The notes under the pieces were generated by a model that had not been told where the DNA came from, made no database searches, and was given only the letters and a program-made list of their open reading frames with translations. From positions 310,001 through 374,000 of the forward strand of contig DAIODP010000001.1 of the NCBI GenBank assembly GCA_036746695.1: a stretch of 64,000 nt of DNA, in the 5' to 3' direction. Numbering within the stretch: position 1 is the first letter of the stretch; each line of letters starts with the position of its first letter. Below are positions 17,421 through 26,273 of this stretch, piece by piece. This DNA comes from UBA3006 sp036746695 (GTDB lineage Bacteria > Actinomycetota > Acidimicrobiia > Acidimicrobiales > Ilumatobacteraceae). Made by a program: the position numbers and the translations under genes.

Positions 17421-18578
17421 CTACGCGCCGGTGATTGCCGAGAACTCCTCGTCAAACTTGGCTTCAACATCTTCTGACAACGTGGCGAACGCGCGCAAAC
17501 GTGCGCTTGTTGCATCGTCTGGGAAGAGCAGCTGATTGTCTGCAAGTTCTGGATCGATCTTTGCCAGCTCCTCGCGAACACCCTTCACTGGCGACAAGTA
17601 CTGCACGTATTGAGTAATCAACGCTGCCTGCACTGGGTCGTAACAGAAGTTCATCCACTTCGCTGCGTTGGCTGCATTCTTTGCACCCTTTGGCAGCATC
17701 ATCACGTCGGCCCAAAGTGTGCCTCCCTCTTCGGGAATGACGAATCGAACGTTGGGGCTGTCCTTACCAAGTTGCAATACGTCACCCGACCAACCCACGC
17801 AGGCAGCGAAGTTTCCGCTCACCAGATCGTCGGTGTAGTCGTTGCCAGTGAACTGACGAATCTGGCCATCGGCTTTTGCCTTGGCAAGTTTTTCGAATGC
17901 CGGAGCTGCATCATCGAACGATGCGATGGTGGACGGGTCGATACCCAAGCCCATCGCGATCAAGCCAATGGTGTCGCGCATTTCGGTGAGCATTCCGATC
18001 TTGCCCTTGAACTCTGGATCGAACAGATCTTCCACGCTCTTCAACTCGCGGCCAGTTACATCGATGTTGTACGCAATGCCGGCCATACCTGCTTGCCACG
18101 GCATGCTGTACTCGCCTGTTGGGTCCCACGGTGGGTTGACATAACCTTCCGAAATGTTTGCCATGTTCGGAATATCGGCGAGTGGCAACTTGTCGGCCCA
18201 TCCGAGGCTGATCAGACGTCCGGCCATCCAGAAAGTTGGGGCAATGATGTCGGCTTCAATGGTTTTGCCATTACCGAGCAACGGTTGAATCTTGGCGAAA
18301 TACTCGTTGTTGTCGTTGTAGCCCTCGGAGTAGTTCATGGTAATGCCAGTTGCTTCGGCGAAGCGGTCGACTGTGCCCAATGAAGTTCCCTCGGTCGGGT
18401 CGATGTAGAGCGGCCAGTTGTCGAACGACACCGTGGTCGACTCCGAAGCGCCTGTGCTATCGCCCCCGCCGCATGCTGCAAGCAATGCTGGAAGCGAAAG
18501 CCCCATTGCGCCCAATGCGCCAGAGCGTGCCAGAAACTGGCGGCGGGTCATGTTGGTGGGTACTCGGCGGTTATTCAT
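17421..18578 (-). CDS. potD: Polyamine-type ABC substrate-binding lipoprotein, PotD-like
   Basis: A 385-residue extracytoplasmic binding protein. The N-terminus has a twin-arginine signal (TRRQFLA) followed by a hydrophobic stretch and the lipobox LAAC, with the lipidated cysteine at about residue 36. Export is therefore through Tat, with later lipid anchoring. The mature part matches the PotD/F class (FDNWPLYIDPTEGTSLGTVD, GWADKLPLADIPNM, MPWQAGMAGIAYN). PotD proteins bind spermidine or putrescine. A good Shine-Dalgarno (AAGGGGAGAATC) precedes the ATG. The exact ligand is not certain. Confidence 0.9.
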   Translation of the reverse strand: MNNRRVPTNMTRRQFLARSGALGAMGLSLPALLAACGGGDSTGASESTTVSFDNWPLYIDPTEGTSLGTVDRFAEATGITMNYSEGYNDNNEYFAKIQPLLGNGKTIEADIIAPTFWMAGRLISLGWADKLPLADIPNMANISEGYVNPPWDPTGEYSMPWQAGMAGIAYNIDVTGRELKSVEDLFDPEFKGKIGMLTEMRDTIGLIAMGLGIDPSTIASFDDAAPAFEKLAKAKADGQIRQFTGNDYTDDLVSGNFAACVGWSGDVLQLGKDSPNVRFVIPEEGGTLWADVMMLPKGAKNAANAAKWMNFCYDPVQAALITQYVQYLSPVKGVREELAKIDPELADNQLLFPDDATSARLRAFATLSEDVEAKFDEEFSAITGA

Positions 18579-18610
18579 GATTCTCCCCTTCGTTGGTTAC
18601 TGCTGAGATC

Positions 18611-19765
18611 TTAGAGCGTTGACTCGATGTGATCGATGTCAGTTGTCGTTGCGCCAGCTTTATCGGGCCAGCCCGCAAGCACATAGCCACAGTCGCTCTC
18701 CCACGCCATGGCAATTCGTTTACCTGGGGCAATCTGCGGCATGCTCGCCGAAGAATCAGCCAAGCAGGTCATCTCAGTTCCGTCGTCGAGACGCACAATG
18801 AGCCGGGCGGTTGCGCCTTGGAACACCAAGTCGGTGAGTAGACCCTCGATGCCTCGGCCTTCCACATCCACAGTGGCGGCTGGCTTGATGCGCTCGGGCC
18901 TCAGCATGACGGAGACCTTGTCGCCCACAGAGAAAGACGTGCCTTTCGCCGACGCACGAACTGTTGTGCCCACGCGCAACTTGACGACGACGTCGTCACC
19001 ATCGTGCGACTGGACAGTGCCCGGCAACAAGTTGGCCGAACCAATAAACCCAGCAACAAATAAAGACGAGGGCGTGCGATAGATCTCTTCTGGGGTGCCG
19101 ATCTGCTCGACATGGCCCTGGCTCATGACCGCGATGCGATCGCTCATGGTGAGCGCTTCGCCCTGATCATGCGTGACAAAGATGAAGCTGATTCCTACTT
19201 CTCGCTGAATACGTTTAAGTTCGATCTGCATTGCTTCACGAAGCTTCAAGTCGAGTGCCGCCAACGGTTCGTCCAACAGCAACGCGCTTGGGTAGTTAAC
19301 AAGCGCGCGAGCAAGTGCGACACGCTGTTGCTGCCCGCCCGACAACTGAGTTGGCTTTCGGGTTGCAAACTCGGCAAGACGCACGATTTCCAACATCTCC
19401 ATCACGCTTGTCTTGATTTTCTTTTCGTCAATTTTTTTACTTCGAGGACCGAATGCAACGTTGTCGAAAACGGTCATGTGCGGGAACAGTGCGTACTGCT
19501 GAAATACCGTGTTTACGTTTCGCTTATATGGAGGCACCGACGATACGTCCACCCCGTCGAGCATGACGCGTCCCGACGTTGGCTGCTCGAAGCCAGCGAT
19601 CATTTTGAGCGTTGTGGTCTTGCCGCAACCCGAGGGGCCGAGCATGGCAAAAAACTCGCCCGTAGCAATAGAGAAATTGGCATCGTGAACAGCGACAAAG
19701 TCGCCGTACGTCTTCGAAATGTGATCGAGTTCGATCACATTCTTTGGATTAGCCGATTCCCCCAT
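18611..19765 (-). CDS. potA: ABC transporter ATP-binding protein, PotA-like
   Basis: A 384-residue ATPase. Walker A is GPSGCGKTT, the Q-loop FQQYALFPHMTV, the signature LSGGQQQRVALARAL, Walker B ALLLDEPLAALD, and the H-loop VTHDQGEA. After about residue 240 a TOBE-type regulatory domain follows (ANLLPGTV ... VMLRPERIK). The ATG at 19765 is preferred over a GTG four codons earlier because GGGGAG sits six bases upstream of the ATG. It lies immediately after the aldehyde dehydrogenase gene and energises the PotB/PotC pair. Confidence 0.93.
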   Translation of the reverse strand: MGESANPKNVIELDHISKTYGDFVAVHDANFSIATGEFFAMLGPSGCGKTTTLKMIAGFEQPTSGRVMLDGVDVSSVPPYKRNVNTVFQQYALFPHMTVFDNVAFGPRSKKIDEKKIKTSVMEMLEIVRLAEFATRKPTQLSGGQQQRVALARALVNYPSALLLDEPLAALDLKLREAMQIELKRIQREVGISFIFVTHDQGEALTMSDRIAVMSQGHVEQIGTPEEIYRTPSSLFVAGFIGSANLLPGTVQSHDGDDVVVKLRVGTTVRASAKGTSFSVGDKVSVMLRPERIKPAATVDVEGRGIEGLLTDLVFQGATARLIVRLDDGTEMTCLADSSASMPQIAPGKRIAMAWESDCGYVLAGWPDKAGATTTDIDHIESTL

Positions 19766-19777
19766 GATGCTCCCCAC

Positions 19778-21202
19778 TTAGCTATTGAGATTGATCATCA
19801 CGTGCTTGATGCGCGTGTAGTCATCGAGCGCGTATGCCGACAAGTCTTTGCCGTAGCCCGACTTCTTGTACCCACCGTGCGGCATTTCGGCCACCATCGG
19901 GATGTGTGTGTTGACCCAAACACAGCCGAAGTCGAGATTTTTTGTCATGCGCATTGCACGACCGAGGTCTCGGGTCCATACCGATGATGCAAGCGCGAAC
20001 TCGACGCCGTTAGCCCACTTCAAGGCTTCGGCTTCATCCGAGAACTTTTGCACAGTGATTACTGGCGCAAACATTTCGTCTTGAATCATCTCGTCGTTCT
20101 GCTTCAAGTCGCAGACAACTGTTGGCTCAAAGAAGTACCCTTCGCTGCCAATCTGCGAACCACCCGTGGTGATCTTTGCGTGCTTTGGCACTCTGTCGAT
20201 AAAGCCCTTGACCTTGCTCATGTGCGAACCGTTATTCAATGGCCCATACAACACATCATCGCCAGGCTTGCCTGTCTTGGTTTTCTTTGCAGCCTCGGTG
20301 AGTGCGTCCACAAAGTCGCCATAAATTTTTGGCCCGGCAATTACACGAGTCGCGGCGGTGCAGTCTTGTCCGGCGTTGAAGTAGCCCGTCATGGCAATGG
20401 TTTCAACAGCAAGTTCGATATCGGCATCATCAAAGATGACGACCGGAGCTTTGCCGCCTAGTTCGAGGTGAACACGCTTGAGGCTTTTTGCGGCGTCTCC
20501 GGCCACTTCCATGCCCGCACGAACAGAGCCTGTGATCGAAACCATGCCAGGCGTTTCGTGCACCACCATGCTGCGGCCAGTGTCGCGATCGCCGCAAATG
20601 ACGTTGAGCACGCCAGGGGGCAACACTTCACCAAGCAATTTTGCAATCAATGCTGTTGACGCTGGCGTTGTGTCACTGGGCTTGAGCACCGTTGTATTGC
20701 CGGCCGCAATTGCAGGAATGAATTTCCAAACGCCCATCATCAATGGGTAGTTCCATGGCGCAACTTGTGCGCATACGCCGATTGGTTCGCGGCGAATGTA
20801 TGAGGTGAAGCCCGACAGGTATTCGCCGGCACTCTTGCCTTCCAGCATTCGAGCGGCACCAGCAAAGAAACGTATTTGGTCCATCATTGGCGGAACTTCT
20901 TCACTGAATGTGATGGCTCGTGGCTTGCCCGTGTTTTCGATTTCAGTTTCGATCAACTCATTCATATTGGCTTCCATGACGTCGGCAATGTCATTGATCG
21001 CCTTCTGACGCACTGAAGGAGTGCTGTTCTTCCACGAGTCGAAGGCGTCGGCCGCGGCCTTCATCGCGGCGTCAACATCTGCGGGCCCCGACAAGGCGGC
21101 GGATGCATACTGCTTACCCGTTACTGGGTCGATCACTGGGGTTGTACGGCCATCCTGGGCGGCCACTTCTTTACCGTTGATGAAGTTATTGAACGATTTC
21201 AT
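19778..21202 (-). CDS. Gamma-aminobutyraldehyde-type dehydrogenase
   Basis: A 474-residue NAD(P)-dependent aldehyde dehydrogenase. The catalytic glutamate is in HLELGGKAPVVIFDDAD, the nucleophilic cysteine at about 281 is in NAGQDCTAATRV, and the cofactor motif is ITGSVRAG. The overall sequence is closest to PatD/Prr-like enzymes that oxidise 4-aminobutyraldehyde to GABA in putrescine breakdown. That fits its place as first gene of an operon that also encodes a PotABCD-type importer. A matching aminotransferase or amine oxidase is not in the window. Betaine-aldehyde or another aldehyde remains possible. Confidence 0.87.
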   Translation of the reverse strand: MKSFNNFINGKEVAAQDGRTTPVIDPVTGKQYASAALSGPADVDAAMKAAADAFDSWKNSTPSVRQKAINDIADVMEANMNELIETEIENTGKPRAITFSEEVPPMMDQIRFFAGAARMLEGKSAGEYLSGFTSYIRREPIGVCAQVAPWNYPLMMGVWKFIPAIAAGNTTVLKPSDTTPASTALIAKLLGEVLPPGVLNVICGDRDTGRSMVVHETPGMVSITGSVRAGMEVAGDAAKSLKRVHLELGGKAPVVIFDDADIELAVETIAMTGYFNAGQDCTAATRVIAGPKIYGDFVDALTEAAKKTKTGKPGDDVLYGPLNNGSHMSKVKGFIDRVPKHAKITTGGSQIGSEGYFFEPTVVCDLKQNDEMIQDEMFAPVITVQKFSDEAEALKWANGVEFALASSVWTRDLGRAMRMTKNLDFGCVWVNTHIPMVAEMPHGGYKKSGYGKDLSAYALDDYTRIKHVMINLNS

Positions 21203-21244
21203 AGTGCAACACTAACCAGTCCCCACATGGGCTAGACAAGATGC

Positions 21245-22375
21245 ATGCAACCAGCCATTTCTACCGTCGGGGTGCCGAAAGAAGTGAAGACTCTAGAGGG
21301 ACGCGTATCCCTCACCCCGGACGGCGTGAGGGAATTTGAACGGCTGGGGGTTCAGGTATTCGTAGAGACGAATGCAGGCGAAGGCGCATCCATCACCGAC
21401 GCAGAATACGTAGCCGCTGGCGCCACCATCGTGCCGACAGCCGCAGATGCTTGGAGCCAACAGATGGTTGTCAAGGTGAAAGAACCCAAGGCTGAAGAGT
21501 TTGCATTTCTGCGGCCAGACCTCACGCTTTTCACGTACCTGCATTTGTCGGCTTACCCCCAGGTTGCTGCAGCTCTTCAGAAAGCAAAGACCACATCGAT
21601 CGCCTACGAAACTGTGCAGATGGATGATGGCTCGCTTCCGCTCCTTGCACCGATGAGCGAAATTGCAGGCCGACTTGCGACACAAGCAGGAGCACGTTTC
21701 CTGGAACGCCCCCAAGGCGGCCGCGGCGTATTGATGGGTGGTGCACCAGGTGTGAAGCCCGCCAAGGTTGTCGTCATCGGCGCAGGCAATGTTGGATACA
21801 ACGCCGCGTGGATTGCAGCCGGCATGCAGGCCGAAGTAGTGATTCTTGACAAGAACCTCGACCGGCTGCGTTACATCGAACAGATTTGCATTGGGCGAAC
21901 CACAACGCTCGCATCGAATCGAGGCGCAATAGAACGTTCACTTGTTGATGCCGACCTCGTGATTGGTGCAGTTTTGATCGCGGGTGCAAAAGCCCCGATC
22001 GTGGTGAGCGAAGACATGGTGAAGACGATGAAACCCGGCTCGGTCATTGTTGACGTTGCGGTAGACCAAGGCGGCTGCATCGAGACCACGCACGAAACGA
22101 CACACACCGACCCCGTTTATACAAAATATGGGGTTGTGCACTACGCGGTGGGAAACATGCCGGGCGCAGTTCCTAACACCAGCACATACGCATTAACCAA
22201 CGCCACACTGCCCTATCAAATCGAAATAGCCCGATACGGAGCCCGCGATGCAACTATTCGCAATAGTGCAATTCGACTGGGCGTGAATACGGTTGGCGGA
22301 GAAATAACGAGCGAGGCTGTTGCAAACGAATTGCAGGCCAAATATGTTGACGCGCTCGTTGCCCTACAGGGCTAG
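21245..22375 (+). CDS. ald: Alanine dehydrogenase
   Basis: A 376-residue NAD-dependent enzyme that interconverts L-alanine with pyruvate and ammonia. Family blocks are GVPKEVKTLEGRVSLTPDGV at the N-terminus, VKVKEPK (substrate lysine), FTYLHLSAYP (catalytic histidine), the Rossmann site VVVIGAGNVGYNAAWIA, and VDQGGCIETT. It is divergent from the aldehyde dehydrogenase operon with 42 bases between the starts. Its stop TAG overlaps, on the opposite strand, the stop of the zinc-ribbon gene at a CTAG. It may consume alanine formed by transamination in the neighbouring pathway, which is inference. Confidence 0.95.
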   Translation: MQPAISTVGVPKEVKTLEGRVSLTPDGVREFERLGVQVFVETNAGEGASITDAEYVAAGATIVPTAADAWSQQMVVKVKEPKAEEFAFLRPDLTLFTYLHLSAYPQVAAALQKAKTTSIAYETVQMDDGSLPLLAPMSEIAGRLATQAGARFLERPQGGRGVLMGGAPGVKPAKVVVIGAGNVGYNAAWIAAGMQAEVVILDKNLDRLRYIEQICIGRTTTLASNRGAIERSLVDADLVIGAVLIAGAKAPIVVSEDMVKTMKPGSVIVDVAVDQGGCIETTHETTHTDPVYTKYGVVHYAVGNMPGAVPNTSTYALTNATLPYQIEIARYGARDATIRNSAIRLGVNTVGGEITSEAVANELQAKYVDALVALQG

Positions 22376-22548
22376 TCGCAACACGAATCTCGCCAGCCAC
22401 ACGAACCGCATTTGTAATGTGCGTGCTCGGGGTGCAGCGAAGAGCCGCAATGCGGGCACTCGCTAAAAATGCCGCGCCGAGAATCGCACACATTTGGCTG
22501 GCTGGTTGTAGCGTGATTCGGTAATTCTTGTTGGGTTGTCTGCTGCAT
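22372..22548 (-). CDS. Small two-knuckle zinc-ribbon protein
   Basis: A 58-residue ORF found by reading the minus strand between ald and the MFS gene. It ends with two zinc knuckles, CPHCG and CGSCGW, followed by RDSCCD; the first 20 residues are Gln/Thr-rich and look disordered. The pattern is that of bacterial CPxCG small proteins, thought to act as protein- or nucleic-acid-binding adaptors. Its stop overlaps the ald stop tail-to-tail, and its ATG lies only 23 bases from the MFS start in the opposite direction. The conserved knuckles argue it is real. Function is unknown. Confidence 0.68.
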   Translation of the reverse strand: MQQTTQQELPNHATTSQPNVCDSRRGIFSECPHCGSSLHPEHAHYKCGSCGWRDSCCD

Positions 22549-22571
22549 TGCCGACAGTCTTGCCTATTTCT

Positions 22572-23834
22572 ATGACCGACACCAGCACCCCCTCCGACGA
22601 CAACCCGCACAAGGCGGGAACCGTTCGCGCGGCACTTGTTTCCCGCGATTTTCGCCTTGTCTGGTATGGGGCATTCGCATCCAACATTGGCACGTGGATG
22701 CAAAATGTGGTGCTCCCCGCGTACATCTACAACCGTACGGGCAAAGCCTCTCTCGTTGGCTTGCTGATTTTTGCGCAATTGGGCCCGTTGCTTTTCCTTT
22801 CGATACCGGCTGGTGTTTTGGCCGACAAGTTTGAGCGACGCAAGTGGCTCATCTCGATGCAAATTGTCCAACTTGTTTTTTCTTGCGCGCTAGCAGTCCT
22901 TGCTCTTGGCACGCCGGCCGTATGGATGCTGTTCCTGGCCGCACTTGGTGTTGGCATCGGCAACGCAATGAATGCACCCGCGTGGTCGGCAATGTTGCCT
23001 TCGCTCGTTAGACCCGAAGATCTATCTGGTGCTCTCGCACTCAACAGCACAGTCATTAACGGCTCGCGAGTAATCGGCCCCATTATCGTTGCGGTTTTCT
23101 CGCAATGGGGCGCAACGACAGCGCAATTCTTTTTCGCCAATGCTGCAACATATCTCTTCGTTATCGTCGCATTGCTCAGCGTCAATATCCCCACTTTCGT
23201 TCCCGACCCAACGAAAGGCTGGCGTCGATTTACACGCGGCTTGGCAATTGCGCGACATAGACCAACCGTTCGTCGATTGCTCATCACGCTGGCTACCTTT
23301 TCTTTTCTCTCACTGCCATACGTTGGGCTCTTTCCGGCAGTTGCGCGTCTCAACTTTGGAATCGCCGAAGACAGCAGTACCTACAAGTGGCTGTATGCCA
23401 CGTGGGGTTTTGGCGCAGCGCTTGGTGGGCTTGCCATTGGGACCACATTTGCTCAAAGCGATAAACGGCGCCTCATTCAATATGGCTTCGCAGGTTTTGC
23501 AGTGTCGATGCTGTGTTTTGCATTATCGCGTTCACCGCTACCCGCATTTATCTTCGGATTCTTTCTTGGATTTGCCTACTTCTTTGCGACAACCGCAATG
23601 GTCACCGTGATTCAAAGCCGACTGGAGCCCGAAGTACGCGGGCGCGTGATGGCGCTGTGGTTTATGGCATTCGGCGGAACTGTTCCACTTGGCAACTTGC
23701 TCTTCGGGCCGCTGATTGATCGCCATGGATCACAGTGGTTACTCCTGCTTGGCAGTGCTTGGGCGCTGTTTCTTGCCCGCTGGTGCGACATCAAATCGCT
23801 CGACGAAGCGGCGGCTAAAAACTCAACTCGTTAA
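22572..23834 (+). CDS. MFS transporter (MFS_3 / EntS-like)
   Basis: About 420 residues from the ATG at 22572, with 12 predicted membrane helices and the family pattern FRLVWYGAFASNIGTWMQNVVLPAYIYNR cut here as FRLVWYGAFASNIGTW plus MQNVVLP. The intracellular loop GVLADKFERRKWLI and GSRVIGPIIVA are typical of the MFS_3 exporter group, which includes siderophore and drug efflux proteins. A further upstream start would overlap the divergent zinc-ribbon gene, so the later ATG is preferred. The 3' end overlaps murF by 12 bases tail-to-tail. The substrate is unknown. Confidence 0.85.
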   Translation: MTDTSTPSDDNPHKAGTVRAALVSRDFRLVWYGAFASNIGTWMQNVVLPAYIYNRTGKASLVGLLIFAQLGPLLFLSIPAGVLADKFERRKWLISMQIVQLVFSCALAVLALGTPAVWMLFLAALGVGIGNAMNAPAWSAMLPSLVRPEDLSGALALNSTVINGSRVIGPIIVAVFSQWGATTAQFFFANAATYLFVIVALLSVNIPTFVPDPTKGWRRFTRGLAIARHRPTVRRLLITLATFSFLSLPYVGLFPAVARLNFGIAEDSSTYKWLYATWGFGAALGGLAIGTTFAQSDKRRLIQYGFAGFAVSMLCFALSRSPLPAFIFGFFLGFAYFFATTAMVTVIQSRLEPEVRGRVMALWFMAFGGTVPLGNLLFGPLIDRHGSQWLLLLGSAWALFLARWCDIKSLDEAAAKNSTR

Positions 23835-25133
23835 TTGCTCAACGAGACGTTCTAGTTGCGCAATTCGCGAGCCCTTCACTAGCGCTGCATCCCCCTCGCT
23901 CAGCCCGCGCCCAATCTCAACGGCTTTGGCTAGATCAACGCCCGGGACACCGTAGGCATCTGTATTCACAGGCACCAGTTCGATTCCAAGACGTTGTGCC
24001 AACGCTGCAATTTCACGATGTTCATGTTCGGGGTTTGCAAGTTCGGCCATGATCCCAACAAATGCAACGCGGCGCTTGGCATCTATCGCCTGCAACGAAT
24101 GCAACGCGGCGTCCATCGAAGATGGGTTGGCGTTGTATGCATCGTTCACTACCAATGCACCATTAATTTGACGAACGATACTCATGCGCATCGGTGACAT
24201 CTGCGCTTCGCACAACGATGCGGCGGCCAACTGAACATCGAGCCCCATCACGCCAGCAACAGCGATTGCAGCGAGTGCATTCATCGCCATGTGTTTGCCA
24301 GGCACAGCAAGCGAAAAAGAAACGGGCCCCCAAGGCGTCGTCACAGTCGCAGTTGGCCGTGCCAACTCGTCCAATACGCATGCCTGCATTCGTATATCAG
24401 CAGCGGCACTAGTGCCATACGTAAGAACTGAGGCCTTGGTGCTCTGACGCATTGCCACTACTCGCTCGTCGTCTGCATTAAGAATTGCAGTTCCAGAAGC
24501 ATCCAACGCTTGCACCAATTCGGCTTTTGCTCGCGCTACACCTTCGATGCCGCCAACTCGTTCCGTGTGAGCCTCGGCCACTGCCGTAACCACTCCGATA
24601 TGAGGTCGGGCAATTGTGCAAAGCCGCGAGATTTCGCCAAAGCCACGCATACCCATTTCCAAAACCAACGCCTGTACGTCGTCAGAAGCATTCAATATTG
24701 TGATGGGCAGGCCTTGATCATTATTGAAAGATTTATCGCTTGCACACACCCGCAATTGATTTCCCACTGCGGCCGCAATGAAATCCTTCGTTGATGTTTT
24801 TCCAACTGAGCCCGTCACCCCAACGACGCGCCCCGCGACTTGCGCGTCTAGTTTTGTTCTGCCCCATGAACCAAGCTGCAACAAAGCCTGAAGGGTGTCA
24901 CTCACCACCACAGCGGTTCGCCCCTGGGGTTTGCGGCAAGTGAGATACGCACCAGCGCCAGCCTTCAGCGCGTCCGCGATAAATTCGTGCCCGTCGCGTT
25001 CGGCAACTATTGGTACGAACAATTGCCCAGGGCGAATTGAGCGCGAATCAAAGCTGACGCCTGCAAGATGTGCATTTTGACCAACGAGCACACCGTTAGT
25101 CGCTTTTGCCACATCGGCGGCCATCAAGCGCAT
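23823..25133 (-). CDS. murF: UDP-MurNAc-tripeptide:D-Ala-D-Ala ligase
   Basis: A 436-residue Mur ligase that adds D-alanyl-D-alanine to UDP-MurNAc-tripeptide in peptidoglycan synthesis. The N-terminal domain shows GVSFDSRSIRPGQLFVPI. The ATP site is GVTGSVGKTSTKDF, followed by FNNDQGLPITIL and LEMGMRGFGEI. The C-terminal domain has VVNDAYNANPSSMDAAL. It is divergent from ddl, whose product D-Ala-D-Ala is the MurF substrate, with 66 bases between the starts. It is outside a dcw-type cluster, so here murF and ddl form a separate pair. Confidence 0.95.
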   Translation of the reverse strand: MRLMAADVAKATNGVLVGQNAHLAGVSFDSRSIRPGQLFVPIVAERDGHEFIADALKAGAGAYLTCRKPQGRTAVVVSDTLQALLQLGSWGRTKLDAQVAGRVVGVTGSVGKTSTKDFIAAAVGNQLRVCASDKSFNNDQGLPITILNASDDVQALVLEMGMRGFGEISRLCTIARPHIGVVTAVAEAHTERVGGIEGVARAKAELVQALDASGTAILNADDERVVAMRQSTKASVLTYGTSAAADIRMQACVLDELARPTATVTTPWGPVSFSLAVPGKHMAMNALAAIAVAGVMGLDVQLAAASLCEAQMSPMRMSIVRQINGALVVNDAYNANPSSMDAALHSLQAIDAKRRVAFVGIMAELANPEHEHREIAALAQRLGIELVPVNTDAYGVPGVDLAKAVEIGRGLSEGDAALVKGSRIAQLERLVEQLTS

Positions 25134-25199
25134 ACGTAAACGCTACCAAAGAAACTTTTTGACACAGCCGCACCCGGCAATTGCTAGTACCGTGTTTTC

Positions 25200-26243
25200 A
25201 TGGCTTCGGCGCAACGCATACACGTTGTCGTTCTATTCGGCGGCCAATCCGCAGAGCACGACGTCAGTTGCGTGACCGCAGCCCATGTAATCGAGGCACT
25301 CGACTCCAGCAAATACGACATCACTGCCGTGGGCATCACGCGAGAAGGCAAATGGGTTGTTACTCAACAACAAGCAGATGTCTTGGTCGCCGAAGGCGAA
25401 CCAACTTCCATCACTCCAATTGTTGAACAGGCACGCGGCGACGCACGAACAGTTATCTTCCCGTTGCTACACGGCCCACTTGGTGAAGATGGCACCATCC
25501 AGGGCGTCCTCGAGCTTGCCAACATTGCATACGTTGGGACTGGCGTGCTGGGAAGCGCAGTTGCGATGGACAAGAGTGTTGCCAAACAAGTGCTCCACGC
25601 AAACGGCATACCGCAACCAAAATATGTTTCGCTTCGTGAAGCACACGTCAATGACGCTGCATTACTTCATGCCGCCGACACTCTTGGCCTACCCGTTTTT
25701 GTGAAGCCGGCCAATATGGGATCTTCGGTAGGGGTTTCCAAGGCCAACACGATTGACGAAATGCGTAGCGCGGTCGAGCATGCGCTTACGTACGACGAGT
25801 GGGTGCTTATTGAAGAGGCAGTCGTTGGTCGAGAAATAGAAGTTGCCGTGCTTGGAAACGTGCATGCACGAGCATCTGTCCCCGGCGAGATCATTCCAGG
25901 TAACGAGTTTTACGATTACGCCGACAAGTACATCGGCGATGGCGCGCAACTCATCGTTCCCGCAAACCTCACCGCCGACGAAGTTGAGGCAGTGCAACAT
26001 TTAGCAATAGTGATTTTCCACACGCTCCGAGCCGAAGGTATGGCCCGCGTAGATTTCTTTTACGAAGAAAATGGGCGTGGATTTCTCTGCAACGAGATAA
26101 ATACAATTCCTGGCTTCACACCAATATCCATGTATCCAAAGCTCTGGCAGGCATCGGGCATGTCGTATCCCGCGCTGCTTGACGATTTAATAACGCTTGC
26201 CCTTGATCGCTTTTCTCGCAGACGACGAAATACCAAGCACTAA
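25200..26243 (+). CDS. ddl: D-alanine--D-alanine ligase
   Basis: A 347-residue ATP-grasp enzyme that makes D-Ala-D-Ala for cell-wall synthesis. Visible are the N-terminal FGGQSAEHDVSCVTA, the block FPLLHGPLGEDGTIQG, KPANMGSSVGVSKA in the ATP site, RVDFFYEENGRGFLCNEINTIPGFT carried here as VDFFYEE plus NEINTIPG, and the final SMYPKLWQASGMSYPALLDDL. Length is normal. It is divergent from murF, which uses its product. The resident Ddl, rather than a vancomycin-resistance ligase, is implied by this pairing. Confidence 0.95.
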   Translation: MASAQRIHVVVLFGGQSAEHDVSCVTAAHVIEALDSSKYDITAVGITREGKWVVTQQQADVLVAEGEPTSITPIVEQARGDARTVIFPLLHGPLGEDGTIQGVLELANIAYVGTGVLGSAVAMDKSVAKQVLHANGIPQPKYVSLREAHVNDAALLHAADTLGLPVFVKPANMGSSVGVSKANTIDEMRSAVEHALTYDEWVLIEEAVVGREIEVAVLGNVHARASVPGEIIPGNEFYDYADKYIGDGAQLIVPANLTADEVEAVQHLAIVIFHTLRAEGMARVDFFYEENGRGFLCNEINTIPGFTPISMYPKLWQASGMSYPALLDDLITLALDRFSRRRRNTKH

Positions 26244-26256
26244 TAAACTTCCAAGG

Positions 26257-26269
26257 TTGGTTGAACCAA
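26257..26269. terminator. Possible bidirectional terminator hairpin
   Basis: The inverted repeat TTGGTT-G-AACCAA lies between the convergent stops of ddl and the LysM gene. It is weak and lacks a clear U-tract, so a terminator role is only suggested by position. Confidence 0.3.
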
Positions 26270-26273
26270 ACCC

